In this document: in pieces, positions 51,331 through 59,388 of the stretch
Layout of the letters: every line of letters starts with the position of its first letter
How positions within the stretch are numbered: the stretch's first letter is position 1
Source of the DNA: TMP-24 sp046348855
GTDB lineage: Bacteria; Pseudomonadota; Alphaproteobacteria; Rhodobacterales; Rhodobacteraceae
DNA length: 64,000 nucleotides
Assembly: GCA_046348855.1 (NCBI GenBank)
Contig: JAXMDK010000002.1
Location: 62,001-126,000, forward strand
Direction of reading: 5' to 3'
Translations under genes and position numbers: made by a program
The notes under the pieces: model-generated
What the model saw: only the letters and a program-made list of their open reading frames with translations
Told to the model about the DNA's origin: nothing
The model's database searches: none

Positions 51331-53234
51331 CACCTCGCCTCCGACGCGGCGCGGGCCGCGTCCCAGATGCCGCACAGGCGGCGGAAATTGTCTACCATCC
51401 GGGTTACGGCCACATCGTCGCCGATCTTGCCCGCCATCCAGTCGCGCGCGGCCTCCGCAAAGATCGTGCGGCCGACGGCGAAGCCCCGGACCAGCGGGTG
51501 GCGCGCGGCGAGCCGGAAACTGGAGGCGAGTTCATCCTCCGACTGGCCAAGTCCCAAGACCACGATCCCGCGGGTATGGGCGTCGTTCCGCTCGATGGCG
51601 GCGACTGCCTTGGCCCAAGCGGCATCCGACTGCATGGGCTCCAGCTTCCACCAGTCGGGAAAGATGCCGATGTCATAGAAACGCTGGATCAGCTTCGGCA
51701 CGGTATCCTCGTCGACCGGGCCGACCTTGGACGGAATTATTTCCAGAAGGAATTCCAGACGGTTGCGGCGCGATGCTGCGAAAAGCCGCGTCAAGGTGGC
51801 CTCCTGTTCGGCCCGCATCTCGGCGCTGTCGTCGGGATGGCAGAAGCACAGGACCTTGACCACATGCGCCAGAGGCCATTCCGACAGGCCGCCGCAGTCC
51901 GGGCCGATCTCTGGCTCCAGCGTCAGGGGCCGCGAGCCCGGCCATTCGACCGGCCGGCCGATCCACAGGCCCTGCCCGGCGGCGCGATACAGCGCCGACC
52001 GGCCCAGGCGGCTGTCGCACAAAAGCCCATAGCCCGGACTCCCATCGGAGACCGTCGCTGCAGCATCCAGGCACAATTCCTTGAAACGGCCGATCTTTTC
52101 CGGGGTCGCGCCCGGCAGATCCTCAAGCTGCATCCGGTGGTCGAAGGCAAAGACCCGCATGGTCGACCAGTCGCCGCTGCGGTTGGTCGACCAGTGGATC
52201 TGTTCCAGGTCGCGGTCCTTCCTCAGCGCCCGGTCGCGCACGCCGCGATCCAGGAAGAACCGCAGTTCCTCCAGTGACGGATAGGCCGGGGTGCAGCCGT
52301 GGCGGCTGACGGCGAAGGCGCCGCAGGCATTGGCGTATTTCAGCGTCACCAGCCAGCTTTCGCCGTCGAGCCAGCCCTTCAGGAGGCCCGACATGAAGCC
52401 GTCGCCCGCACCCAGCACATTGAAGACCTCGATCGGAAAGCCGGGGCCGGTCTGGCCGGCGTCCAGACTGCCGGGGATCGCGCCGGTAAAGGCGACGGCC
52501 CCGGCCGCGCCCCGCTTGCAGACCAGCACCGCCCCCGACACCTTGCGCACCGCCCGCAGCGCCGCCAGCGTGTCGGTCGAGCCGCCGGCGATGTGAAATT
52601 CCTCTTCGGTGCCAACGATCAGGTCGAACAGGCTCAGGTGGCTTTGCAGCTTGGCCGTGACCTGATCCGAGGCGATGAAGCGGTTTTCGCCGTCGCCGTG
52701 GCCCGACAGGCCCCAGAGGTTCGGCCGATAGTCGATGTCCAGCGCCGTCCGCGCCCCGTGTTTGCGCGCGAGCCGCAGCGCCTTCAGCACCGCCGCCTCG
52801 GTCCGGGGATGCGACAGGTGCGTTCCGGTCGCCACCACCGCCCGCGTCTCGGCGATCAGGCTTTCGTCGATGTCATCCTCGCACAGCGCCATGTCGGCGC
52901 AATTCTCGCGGTAGAAGATCAGCGGAAACTGGTGTTCGTCGCGGATGCCCAGCAGCACCAGCGCGGTCAACCGTTCGCGGTCGGTGATGACGCCGCGCAC
53001 ATCGACGCCTTCGCGCGCCAGTTCCTCGCGGATGAAGCGGCCCATGTGTTCGTCGCCGACCCGGGTGATCAGCGCCGATTTCAGCCCCAGCCGCGCGGTG
53101 CCGGCGGCCATGTTGCAGGGCGAGCCGCCGATATACTTCTGGAACGATCCCATGTCCTCGAGCCGCCCGCCCACCTGCGCGCCGTAAAGGTCGACCGAGG
53201 CCCGGCCGATGGTGATGAGGTCGAGCGGCTTCAT
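51330..53234 (-). CDS. iolC: IolC kinase fused to a DUF2090 aldolase-like domain
   Basis: A 634-residue fusion. Residues 1 to about 325 form a PfkB-type kinase that phosphorylates 5-dehydro-2-deoxygluconate: LITIGRASVDLYGAQ, FQKYIGGSPCNMAAGTARLG, FNVLGAGDGFMSGLLKGWL with the catalytic Asp. Residues from about 350 form a DUF2090 module (FAFDHRMQLEDLPG; VKVLCFCHPDD; LEFLLEIIPSKVG; ARDWMAGKIGDD), which resembles class II-like aldolases and may cut the phosphorylated product. This would explain why no separate iolJ is present. The ATG overlaps the iolG stop by 4 bp. Confidence 0.93.
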   Translation of the reverse strand: MKPLDLITIGRASVDLYGAQVGGRLEDMGSFQKYIGGSPCNMAAGTARLGLKSALITRVGDEHMGRFIREELAREGVDVRGVITDRERLTALVLLGIRDEHQFPLIFYRENCADMALCEDDIDESLIAETRAVVATGTHLSHPRTEAAVLKALRLARKHGARTALDIDYRPNLWGLSGHGDGENRFIASDQVTAKLQSHLSLFDLIVGTEEEFHIAGGSTDTLAALRAVRKVSGAVLVCKRGAAGAVAFTGAIPGSLDAGQTGPGFPIEVFNVLGAGDGFMSGLLKGWLDGESWLVTLKYANACGAFAVSRHGCTPAYPSLEELRFFLDRGVRDRALRKDRDLEQIHWSTNRSGDWSTMRVFAFDHRMQLEDLPGATPEKIGRFKELCLDAAATVSDGSPGYGLLCDSRLGRSALYRAAGQGLWIGRPVEWPGSRPLTLEPEIGPDCGGLSEWPLAHVVKVLCFCHPDDSAEMRAEQEATLTRLFAASRRNRLEFLLEIIPSKVGPVDEDTVPKLIQRFYDIGIFPDWWKLEPMQSDAAWAKAVAAIERNDAHTRGIVVLGLGQSEDELASSFRLAARHPLVRGFAVGRTIFAEAARDWMAGKIGDDVAVTRMVDNFRRLCGIWDAARAASEAR

Positions 53235-54238
53235 CCGGCCAGGACCTCGGATACCTTGACCGCGCGGCCCTCGGCCACCGACTTCAGTGCCGCTTCGGCC
53301 AGCGCCAGCGCCGCCAGACCGTCCTTGCCGTTCGGGCTGATCGCCGCGCCGTCGCTGATCGCGGCGATGAAGGCGGCGATTTCGGCGGCGTAGGCCTCGG
53401 TATAGCGTGTCATGAAAAAGTCATGCAATGGCGGGCGGTTGTAACCAGACCCTGAAGCTATTTCGATGGACACCGGGCGCTGGTTTTCGGCCGCCGCCAT
53501 CCCCAAGGATCCGTGGACCTCGATCCTCTGGTCGTAGCCGTAGGTCGCCCGGCGCGAGTTCGAGATGATGCATTGCCGCCCCGATCCGGTGCGCAGGATG
53601 ACCGAGACGCTGTCATAATCTTCGGCCTGGCCGATTTCGGGGTCGGTCAGGACGGCGGCGGCGGCCTGGACCGTCTCGACCTCCTCGCCCAGAAGGAAGC
53701 GGGCCATGTCGAAATCATGGATGGTCATGTCGCGAAAGATGCCGCCCGAGCTTTTGATATAGCTGACCGGCGGCGCGCCGGGATCGCGCGAGGTGATGGT
53801 CACCATTTCCACCTGGCCGATGCGGCCCTCGTCGATGGCGGCGCGGACGGCGCGGAAATGCGGATCGAAGCGGCGGTTGAAGCCGACCATCAGCTTGCCC
53901 CCGGCGGCTTCGACCACCTTCAGGCAGTCGCGCACCCGCTTCAGCGACAGATCGACCGGCTTTTCGCAGAAGATCGCCTTTCCGGCGCGGGCGAACCGTT
54001 CGATCAGGTCGGCGTGGGTGTCGGTCGGCGTGCAGATCACCACCGCGTCGATGTCTTTGGCGGCCTCGATCGCCGCGATGGTGCGGACATCGCAGCCATA
54101 TTGATCGGCCACCGCCTGCGCGGCGGGCGCCATCGCGTCGGCCACCGCCACCAGCCGGGCCCGCGGGTCGGAGGTGATGGCCCTTGCATGCACCTTGCCG
54201 ATGCGCCCCGCGCCCAGAAGCCCGAACCTGACTGTCAT
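53231..54238 (-). CDS. iolG: Inositol 2-dehydrogenase
   Basis: First step of inositol catabolism: NAD-dependent oxidation of myo-inositol to scyllo-inosose. It has 335 residues. The Rossmann loop is GLLGAGRIGKVHA near 7-19; CEKPVDLSL holds the catalytic Lys; GFNRRFDPHF and SSGGIFRDMTIHDFDMARFLLGEE carry the conserved Asp/His pair. The start at 54238 gives MTVRFGLLGAGRIG; earlier in-frame codons run into the gap after the ABC ATPase. Followed by iolC in a 4-bp overlap. Confidence 0.94.
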   Translation of the reverse strand: MTVRFGLLGAGRIGKVHARAITSDPRARLVAVADAMAPAAQAVADQYGCDVRTIAAIEAAKDIDAVVICTPTDTHADLIERFARAGKAIFCEKPVDLSLKRVRDCLKVVEAAGGKLMVGFNRRFDPHFRAVRAAIDEGRIGQVEMVTITSRDPGAPPVSYIKSSGGIFRDMTIHDFDMARFLLGEEVETVQAAAAVLTDPEIGQAEDYDSVSVILRTGSGRQCIISNSRRATYGYDQRIEVHGSLGMAAAENQRPVSIEIASGSGYNRPPLHDFFMTRYTEAYAAEIAAFIAAISDGAAISPNGKDGLAALALAEAALKSVAEGRAVKVSEVLAG

Positions 54239-54263
54239 TTCATTCTCCTTCTGCGGACCGTGC

Positions 54264-54278
54264 CGGGGCGAGGCCCCG
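54264..54278. repeat. Small hairpin between the ABC ATPase and iolG
   Basis: CGGGGC, a GAG loop, then GCCCCG in the 74-bp gap. It may tune expression between the transporter and the iol genes. Confidence 0.45.
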
Positions 54279-54312
54279 CCGGTTCCGTTCCTTCTGATTG
54301 CTGCTCGGCCGA

Positions 54313-55080
54313 TCAGGCATAGGCGGCGTCGCTCGCGCCCTTCACGCCGGTGATGTAGCTGACAATGTCGTTGCCGTCGGTTTCGTCCTTGTTCAGCGAC
54401 GCGACGATCCGGCCGCGGCGGAAGACGATGATCCGGTCCACAAGGTCGAAGACCTGGCGCAGGTTGTGCGAGATCAGGATCAGCGGCACGCCGCGCTCCT
54501 TCAACGCCCGGATGATATGTTCGACCTGCGCGGTTTCCTGCACGCCAAGCGCCGCCGTCGGTTCGTCCATGATGATGAGCTTGGAGGCGAAGGCGGCGGC
54601 GCGGGCAATCGCCACGCACTGGCGCTGGCCGCCCGACATGTTGCGGATGGTATTGGTGATGTCGGGGATCTTGACCCCTGTCTGCTCCAGCGCCCGGCGG
54701 GTCGCCTCGCGCATCGCCCGGCGGTCGAGAACCGAGAAGGGTCCAAGGTTCCAGCGGACGATCTCGCGCCCCAGATAGAGGTTCGACGGAACGTCAAGAT
54801 CGTCCGCCAGGGCCAGGTTCTGGAAGACGGTTTCGATCCCGGCTTCACGCGCCTCCAGGGGGCCGGTGAAGCTGACGGGCTGGCCGTCGAACAGCACTTC
54901 GCCCGAGGTCCGCTGTTCGACGGCGGTGATCTGGCGCACGAAGGTCGACTTGCCCGCACCATTGTCACCGACAACCGCCACATGCTCGCCGTCGCGCAGC
55001 TGGAAGTTGGCGTCGATCAGCGCGTGGACCCCGCCGTAATGCTTGGTCAGGCCGCGCGTTTCCAGGATGATCCTGCTCAT
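54313..55080 (-). CDS. Sugar/inositol ABC transporter ATP-binding protein
   Basis: A 255-residue single-domain ATPase. GDNGAGKSTFVRQI (Walker A), MSGGQRQCVAIARAAAF (signature) and LIIMDEPTAALGVQETAQV (Walker B) are intact. It belongs to the CUT2 carbohydrate importers but has only one nucleotide-binding domain, where many CUT2 ATPases have two. Its place beside a CUT2 permease, a periplasmic binding protein and iol genes indicates import of inositol or a derivative. Confidence 0.92.
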   Translation of the reverse strand: MSRIILETRGLTKHYGGVHALIDANFQLRDGEHVAVVGDNGAGKSTFVRQITAVEQRTSGEVLFDGQPVSFTGPLEAREAGIETVFQNLALADDLDVPSNLYLGREIVRWNLGPFSVLDRRAMREATRRALEQTGVKIPDITNTIRNMSGGQRQCVAIARAAAFASKLIIMDEPTAALGVQETAQVEHIIRALKERGVPLILISHNLRQVFDLVDRIIVFRRGRIVASLNKDETDGNDIVSYITGVKGASDAAYA

Positions 55081-55084
55081 GGCC

Positions 55085-56134
55085 CTACCCCCTTGCCCGG
55101 CGTTTCTGGCGGGCCTGGTCGGCGACCACGGCGCCGACGATGATCACGCCCTTGATCATCTGCTGATAGAAGGCGTCGATCTTCAGGAAGGTGAACCCCG
55201 AGATGATGACGCCGAAGATCAGCGCCCCCAGCACCGTCCCGACGATGGAGCCGCGCCCTCCCGACAGCGAGATGCCCCCGATCACCGCCATGGCGATGGC
55301 GTCAAGCTCGTACATGACCCCCATCGACGCCTGCGCCGTCAGGTTCTTCGAGGTGACGACCAGCGCCGCGACCGCGGCCAGAATACCGGCGATGGAATAG
55401 ACCAGCATCAGGTGCCGCTCGACATTGATGCCCGAGATGCGGGCGGCCTCGGCGTTCGAGCCGATGGCATAGGTGTGCTTGCCGTATTTCGTATAGGTCA
55501 GGGCCAGCTGGAACAGCGCCGCCAGCACCAGGAAGGTGACGACCGGCATGAAGCCGCCGAGCCCATTGCCGAAGAACTTGTAGGCCTCGACCGGGTTCGA
55601 CACCGGCTGGCCCTTCGTCCACCAGTTGGAGACGCCGCGTGCCGTCACCATCATGCCCAGCGTGGCTATGAAGGGCGGGATCTTGGTGTAGGCGATCAGC
55701 GAGCCGTTGACGAGCCCGGCGATCAGCCCGCAGGCCAGCGCCACCAGGACCGGCACGATGACCGGCAGGTCAAGCCAGTGCTGGTTCCAGAACACCGCCT
55801 GGGTGAAATCCTGACCGTTGCGGGTGCCGGCCTGGGCGAAACTCATCGCCAGCATCGCCGTCGCCCCCACGACCGAACCCGACGACAGGTCGATGCCGCC
55901 GGTGATGATGACCTGCGTAACCCCCACGGCGATGATCCCGACGATCGAGACCTGAAGGATGATGATGTACAGCCGCTGCGTGTTCCAGATGAAGCTCTGG
56001 CCGATGAAGATCCAGCCCAGAACCTCGAAGATCGCGGCGATGGCGACCAGCGCCAGCAGCACGTTCAGTTCCGCCGGTCTTGGCCGTCTTGCCTGACGCG
56101 CCAGCGCGCCCCCGGTAGCCGTCGCATCGGTCAT
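55085..56134 (-). CDS. Sugar/inositol ABC transporter permease
   Basis: A 349-residue CUT2-type permease (RbsC/IatP-like) with eight or more hydrophobic spans. VTQVIITGGIDLSSGSVVGATAMLAM, FIATLGMMVTARGVSNWWTKGQPV, GSNAEAARISGINVERHLMLVYSIAGILAAVAALV and MYELDAIAMAVIGGISLSGGRGSIVGTVLGALIFGVI are family signatures. It lies 4 bp before the ATPase gene and 66 bp after the binding-protein gene. Confidence 0.94.
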   Translation of the reverse strand: MTDATATGGALARQARRPRPAELNVLLALVAIAAIFEVLGWIFIGQSFIWNTQRLYIIILQVSIVGIIAVGVTQVIITGGIDLSSGSVVGATAMLAMSFAQAGTRNGQDFTQAVFWNQHWLDLPVIVPVLVALACGLIAGLVNGSLIAYTKIPPFIATLGMMVTARGVSNWWTKGQPVSNPVEAYKFFGNGLGGFMPVVTFLVLAALFQLALTYTKYGKHTYAIGSNAEAARISGINVERHLMLVYSIAGILAAVAALVVTSKNLTAQASMGVMYELDAIAMAVIGGISLSGGRGSIVGTVLGALIFGVIISGFTFLKIDAFYQQMIKGVIIVGAVVADQARQKRRARG

Positions 56135-56200
56135 GTCGCGTTTCCCTCTCGCTCGGGCGCAAGGCGGGACGGCCCAGACCGGGCCGCCCCCGTGCGAAGA

Positions 56201-57145
56201 TCAGTTCTTCTTCAGATAGTCGTTGATGTTGGCGGGGGTGACGAGTTGGAAGGGGATGTAGACCTTGTGCTCGACCTTCTCGCCCTTGGCGAGCTTCAGC
56301 GCCGCGTCGAGCGCGCCGGCACCCTGCCCGGCCGCATCCTGGAACACGGTCACGTCCAGATCGCCCGCCTGCATCGCCGCCAGCGCGTCCTGGGTGGCGT
56401 CGACGCCGCCCACGACCACCGCCTTCATGTCGGTGCCGGCCGCCTTCATCGCCTGGATCGCGCCGATGGCGGATTCGTCGTTGTTGGCGATCACCGCATC
56501 GAAGGCCGTGCCCGACGACAGCCAGTTGGTCATCAGGTTCTGCGCCTCGTCGCGGTTCCAGTTCGAGGTCTGCTTGTCGATGATGTTGACCTTGACCCCG
56601 CAGTCGGGCCCGCCGATCACGTCCATGATGTCCTGAGTGCGCTGGACGGCGGCCTGGTTCGACAGTTCGCCCATGATGACATAGGCGTTGGCCTCGGTCT
56701 TGCCCGCGTCCTTCAGAAGCTTGCAGACCTCCTTGGTCTCGAGCGTGCCGGATTCGGCCTCGTTCGAGGCGACGAAGGCCTGGTTGTCGGGCAGCGTGTC
56801 GACGTTGATCGGCTGGCGGTTGACGTAGACCAGCGGGATGTTGGCCTTGGCGGCGGCGTCCGACATGGCCTGGGTGGCCGAGGTGTCGACCGGGTTGACG
56901 ATGATCGCCTTCACGCCCGAGGCGATGAAGTTGTTGATCTGGTCAAGCTGCTTGGCCACGTCGTTCTGCGCATCCTCGACCTGCAGGTTGACGCCATCCA
57001 TGCCCTTGGCCTGTTCGATCATGCCGTTGCGCAGCACGGTCAGGAAGTTGTCGTCAAACTTGGCCATCGACACGCCGATGTCGTCGGCCAGCGCCGTGCT
57101 GCCCAGAAGCGCGGCGAAGCCCGCGATCAACAGGGATTTCCTCAT
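56201..57145 (-). CDS. Periplasmic sugar/inositol (or rhizopine) binding protein
   Basis: A 314-residue binding protein of the ribose/inositol group (Peripla_BP_4), related to IbpA and to rhizobial MocB. The signal peptide is MRKSLLIAGFAALLGSTALA, cut before DDIGVSMAKFDDNFL. IIVNPVDTSATQAMSDAAAKANIPLVYVNRQPI and IANNDESAIGAIQAMKAAG are ligand-site regions. The start at 57145 follows GGAGGAAGAC. Context fits myo-inositol, but a methylated or amino-inositol is equally plausible given the adjacent moc-like operon. Confidence 0.9.
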   Translation of the reverse strand: MRKSLLIAGFAALLGSTALADDIGVSMAKFDDNFLTVLRNGMIEQAKGMDGVNLQVEDAQNDVAKQLDQINNFIASGVKAIIVNPVDTSATQAMSDAAAKANIPLVYVNRQPINVDTLPDNQAFVASNEAESGTLETKEVCKLLKDAGKTEANAYVIMGELSNQAAVQRTQDIMDVIGGPDCGVKVNIIDKQTSNWNRDEAQNLMTNWLSSGTAFDAVIANNDESAIGAIQAMKAAGTDMKAVVVGGVDATQDALAAMQAGDLDVTVFQDAAGQGAGALDAALKLAKGEKVEHKVYIPFQLVTPANINDYLKKN

Positions 57146-57200
57146 TTTGTCTTCCTCCCAAAAAGGGCGTCCGGCACGCCCCGATGACCGTAAACTGCCG

Positions 57201-57224
57201 GAGACCCCGTTCGGGGCCCTTCTC
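57201..57224. repeat. Hairpin between the IolI/MocC-like gene and the binding protein gene
   Basis: CCCCG-TT-CGGGG with partly paired GAGA/TCTC flanks lies in the 88-bp gap. It may be a partial terminator or a transcript stabiliser for the abundant binding-protein mRNA. Confidence 0.5.
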
Positions 57225-57233
57225 ATCGCCGGG

Positions 57234-58052
57234 TCAGGCGGCCTTGGCGGCCAGTTCCGACCCGATGAAGTTCATGGATGTCGTCACGGCCGCCGCAGGA
57301 TCGGCCAGCGCATGAATCTCGGGGGCGAAGGCTTCGAACGAAACCGGGCCGGACCAGCCGGCCGCCCGCAGGGCCGCCAGCTGTTCGACATTGCCCAGCC
57401 GGTCGTGGCTGTCGACCAGCACCCGGTGGGCGTCCATCATGTCGTCGGCCGCGACCGCCGGCGCCGTCACCCCCGAGATATGGACGAGCCCGGTATGTTC
57501 GGGAAAGATCGGCCCGCCCCCGGCCAGGAAATGATGGAACGTGTCATGCACCAGCCGGAAGCGCCCGCGCGCGCCAAGGGCCTCGATCGCCTCGACCGCC
57601 TCGGACTTGCGGCGCAGCGCACAGGCGGCGAAGCCCAGAGGTTCGACCAGGCCGATCAGGTCGTGGTCCTCCAGCATCGGCTTCAGTTCGCGCAGCGCCA
57701 GCCGCAGGTTCGCCTGGCGTTCGCCGTTGCCCATGCCCTGATTGTCGTTGCGCGGGATCAGGCTGACCGCCTCGGCCCCGGCCGCCTGGGCGATCTTCAT
57801 CAGCGCCAGCGCCTCGGCCCGCTTGTCGGCCGACCAGTCGTTGAACCGCTTGACCTCGGCCAGCGCCAGGAGCCTGAGCCCTGCGCCGCGAATCCGCGCG
57901 CCGGCTTCCTGCGGCGCAAGCCCGTCGAACAGCGGGCCCGGCAGGTCGTTGCGGCATTCCACCCCGACCATCCCCAGTGCCTTTGCCGTTTCCAGAAGGC
58001 CCGCAAATCCCTGGCGCGCGACGGTCATGTGATTCAGCGCGAACTGCGGCAT
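57234..58052 (-). CDS. Xylose isomerase-like TIM-barrel enzyme (IolI/MocC-like)
   Basis: A 272-residue AP-endonuclease-2 fold protein. MVGVECRNDLPGPLFDGL, LLALAEVKRFNDWS, VSLIPRNDN, IGLVEPLGFA, RLVHDTFHHFLAGG and VSFEAFAPEIH provide the expected Glu/Asp/His metal ligands. Relatives are IolI (2-keto-myo-inositol isomerase) and rhizobial MocC. The ATG at 58052 gives MPQFALNHMTVARQGFAG; the upstream extension lacks homology. It lies between the LacI regulator and the transporter, so it acts on inositol or a derivative, exact step unknown. Confidence 0.88.
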   Translation of the reverse strand: MPQFALNHMTVARQGFAGLLETAKALGMVGVECRNDLPGPLFDGLAPQEAGARIRGAGLRLLALAEVKRFNDWSADKRAEALALMKIAQAAGAEAVSLIPRNDNQGMGNGERQANLRLALRELKPMLEDHDLIGLVEPLGFAACALRRKSEAVEAIEALGARGRFRLVHDTFHHFLAGGGPIFPEHTGLVHISGVTAPAVAADDMMDAHRVLVDSHDRLGNVEQLAALRAAGWSGPVSFEAFAPEIHALADPAAAVTTSMNFIGSELAAKAA

Positions 58053-58215
58053 GCGATGACCCTCCCCCTCGGGGCACGGGCCGGTCGCGGCCCGGCACCT
58101 TCCGATGCGCCCGCCGCAAGACTGGTGGCAAGCGCATCGCCCCGTCAATCAGGCCGGATGCGATTCCATCATTTCCCGCACCGGGCGCCGCGACCGCCTG
58201 ATGGCTTCACATCAC

Positions 58216-59247
58216 TCAGACGGTTTCGGCGATATAGATTTCCGGTTGCAGGAAATGCTGGCCCAGGATTTCCGACCCGCCCGACAGCACGGAATCGCGC
58301 ATCAGGCCCATAAGGTCGCGGCACAGCGCAGCCAGCGGCGTCGAAATGACCATGACCACATAGCGGTCCTGAAGCGCGGCGCGGGATTCAGGGGTCAGTT
58401 CGTTCACCACCAGCGCCACCTCGCCGGGCTGGCGCGCCTCGCGCAGGGCGGCAATGGCGCCTTCCATGCCGCCCCCGGCCAGATACATCGCCGACAGGTC
58501 GGGATGGCGCTGCAACAGGTCGAGCGTCGCCTCGTAGGTCAGTTGCCGGGTTTCCAGGTTGACCAGCGTATCCAGCACGGTGAATTGCGGCGCCATCTCG
58601 CGGATATAGCTGCGGAATCCGGTTTCGCGCAGTTCATGCCCGTGCCAGCGGTAGCCGCCGACGAAGACCGCCAGCTTGCCCGGCCGGTGCACCGCCGTCG
58701 CCACCATCGAGGCGGCGATCCTGCCGACCTTGATATTGTTAAGCCCCACATAATTCTGGCGAATTCCCTGCGCGAAGTCGTTCAGCAGCGCAAAGGTCGG
58801 AATTCCCGCCTGCTTCAGTTCGCTCACCGCCGAGGTAATCTCGTGGTGGGCCACGCAAGTCGCGGCGATGGCGTCGACCTTGCCCTTCATACCCAGCATG
58901 ATCCGGGTGAAGTCCGCCGGCGATTGCGAGGTCGCGAACTCGACCTGCGCCTGGGCGCGAATGCCGGGCACCGACTTGACGGCCGCCGCGATCTCGGCCG
59001 CGAAATTCTGGTAGAAGGCCTGGCGTTCCTTGTGCAGAACGAACCCGAACCGCATCGCCGGCAGGTCGGCCTGCAACCGCTGCCCGATCAGCCCGGCGGC
59101 GTGATAGCCGATCCCGCGCGCCGCGTCATAGACCTGGCGGGCGGTGGCCTCGCGCACGTTCAGCCGCCCGTTCAGCACCCGGTCGACGGTGGCCACGCTG
59201 ACCCCCGCCGCCTGTGCCAGATCCTGGATCGTCGGTCGCCGCGCCAT
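58216..59247 (-). CDS. LacI-family regulator of inositol-type genes
   Basis: A 343-residue repressor. The helix-turn-helix and hinge (RRPTIQDLAQAAGVSVATVDRVLNGRLNVREATARQVYDAA) lie at about 3-60. The rest resembles a periplasmic sugar-binding domain, with AMRFGFVLHKERQAFYQNFAAEI and VGGYRWHGHELRETGFRSYI. It is divergent from the moc-like operon, and a perfect 28-bp palindrome lies 19 bp upstream of its start codon, so it should repress itself and that operon. The ligand is likely an inositol compound. Confidence 0.93.
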   Translation of the reverse strand: MARRPTIQDLAQAAGVSVATVDRVLNGRLNVREATARQVYDAARGIGYHAAGLIGQRLQADLPAMRFGFVLHKERQAFYQNFAAEIAAAVKSVPGIRAQAQVEFATSQSPADFTRIMLGMKGKVDAIAATCVAHHEITSAVSELKQAGIPTFALLNDFAQGIRQNYVGLNNIKVGRIAASMVATAVHRPGKLAVFVGGYRWHGHELRETGFRSYIREMAPQFTVLDTLVNLETRQLTYEATLDLLQRHPDLSAMYLAGGGMEGAIAALREARQPGEVALVVNELTPESRAALQDRYVVMVISTPLAALCRDLMGLMRDSVLSGGSEILGQHFLQPEIYIAETV

Positions 59248-59265
59248 GTCGCCCCTGCAAGACTC

Positions 59266-59293
59266 GCATCATGAATGATGTCATTCATGATGC
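59266..59293. promoter_or_regulatory. Perfect 28-bp palindrome, LacI operator candidate
   Basis: GCATCATGAATGA (59266-59278), TG, then TCATTCATGATGC (59281-59293): 13-bp perfect arms. It lies in the 141-bp gap between the LacI gene and the divergent desaturase-type gene. Its AT-rich arms contrast with the GC-rich surroundings. Position and symmetry are those of a LacI dimer site controlling both directions. Confidence 0.75.
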
Positions 59294-59388
59294 GTTTTGA
59301 TGGAATGGCAAGCACCCCCGGTAGGCAGCGGCAGGGAATCGGCCCTATCGTCTATCAGCAGCGGGCACAGGACGAGGAAGGAAAGGCG

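Noticed and set aside
47740..51678. A 1312-codon open frame on the plus strand across the iol genes
   Set aside because: It lies opposite iolB, iolE, iolD and part of iolC, which all carry strong family motifs. The long frame reflects third-position GC bias.
53231..54238. iolG as a second mocA
   Set aside because: It is internal to the iol run, overlaps iolC and carries the iolG-type GFNRRFDPHF motif; the separate EKP dehydrogenase at 61587 fits MocA better.
58150..58175. A second LacI site between the LacI gene and the IolI-like gene
   Set aside because: TGCG...CGCA arms are only 4 bp and the core does not match the perfect palindrome at 59266-59293.
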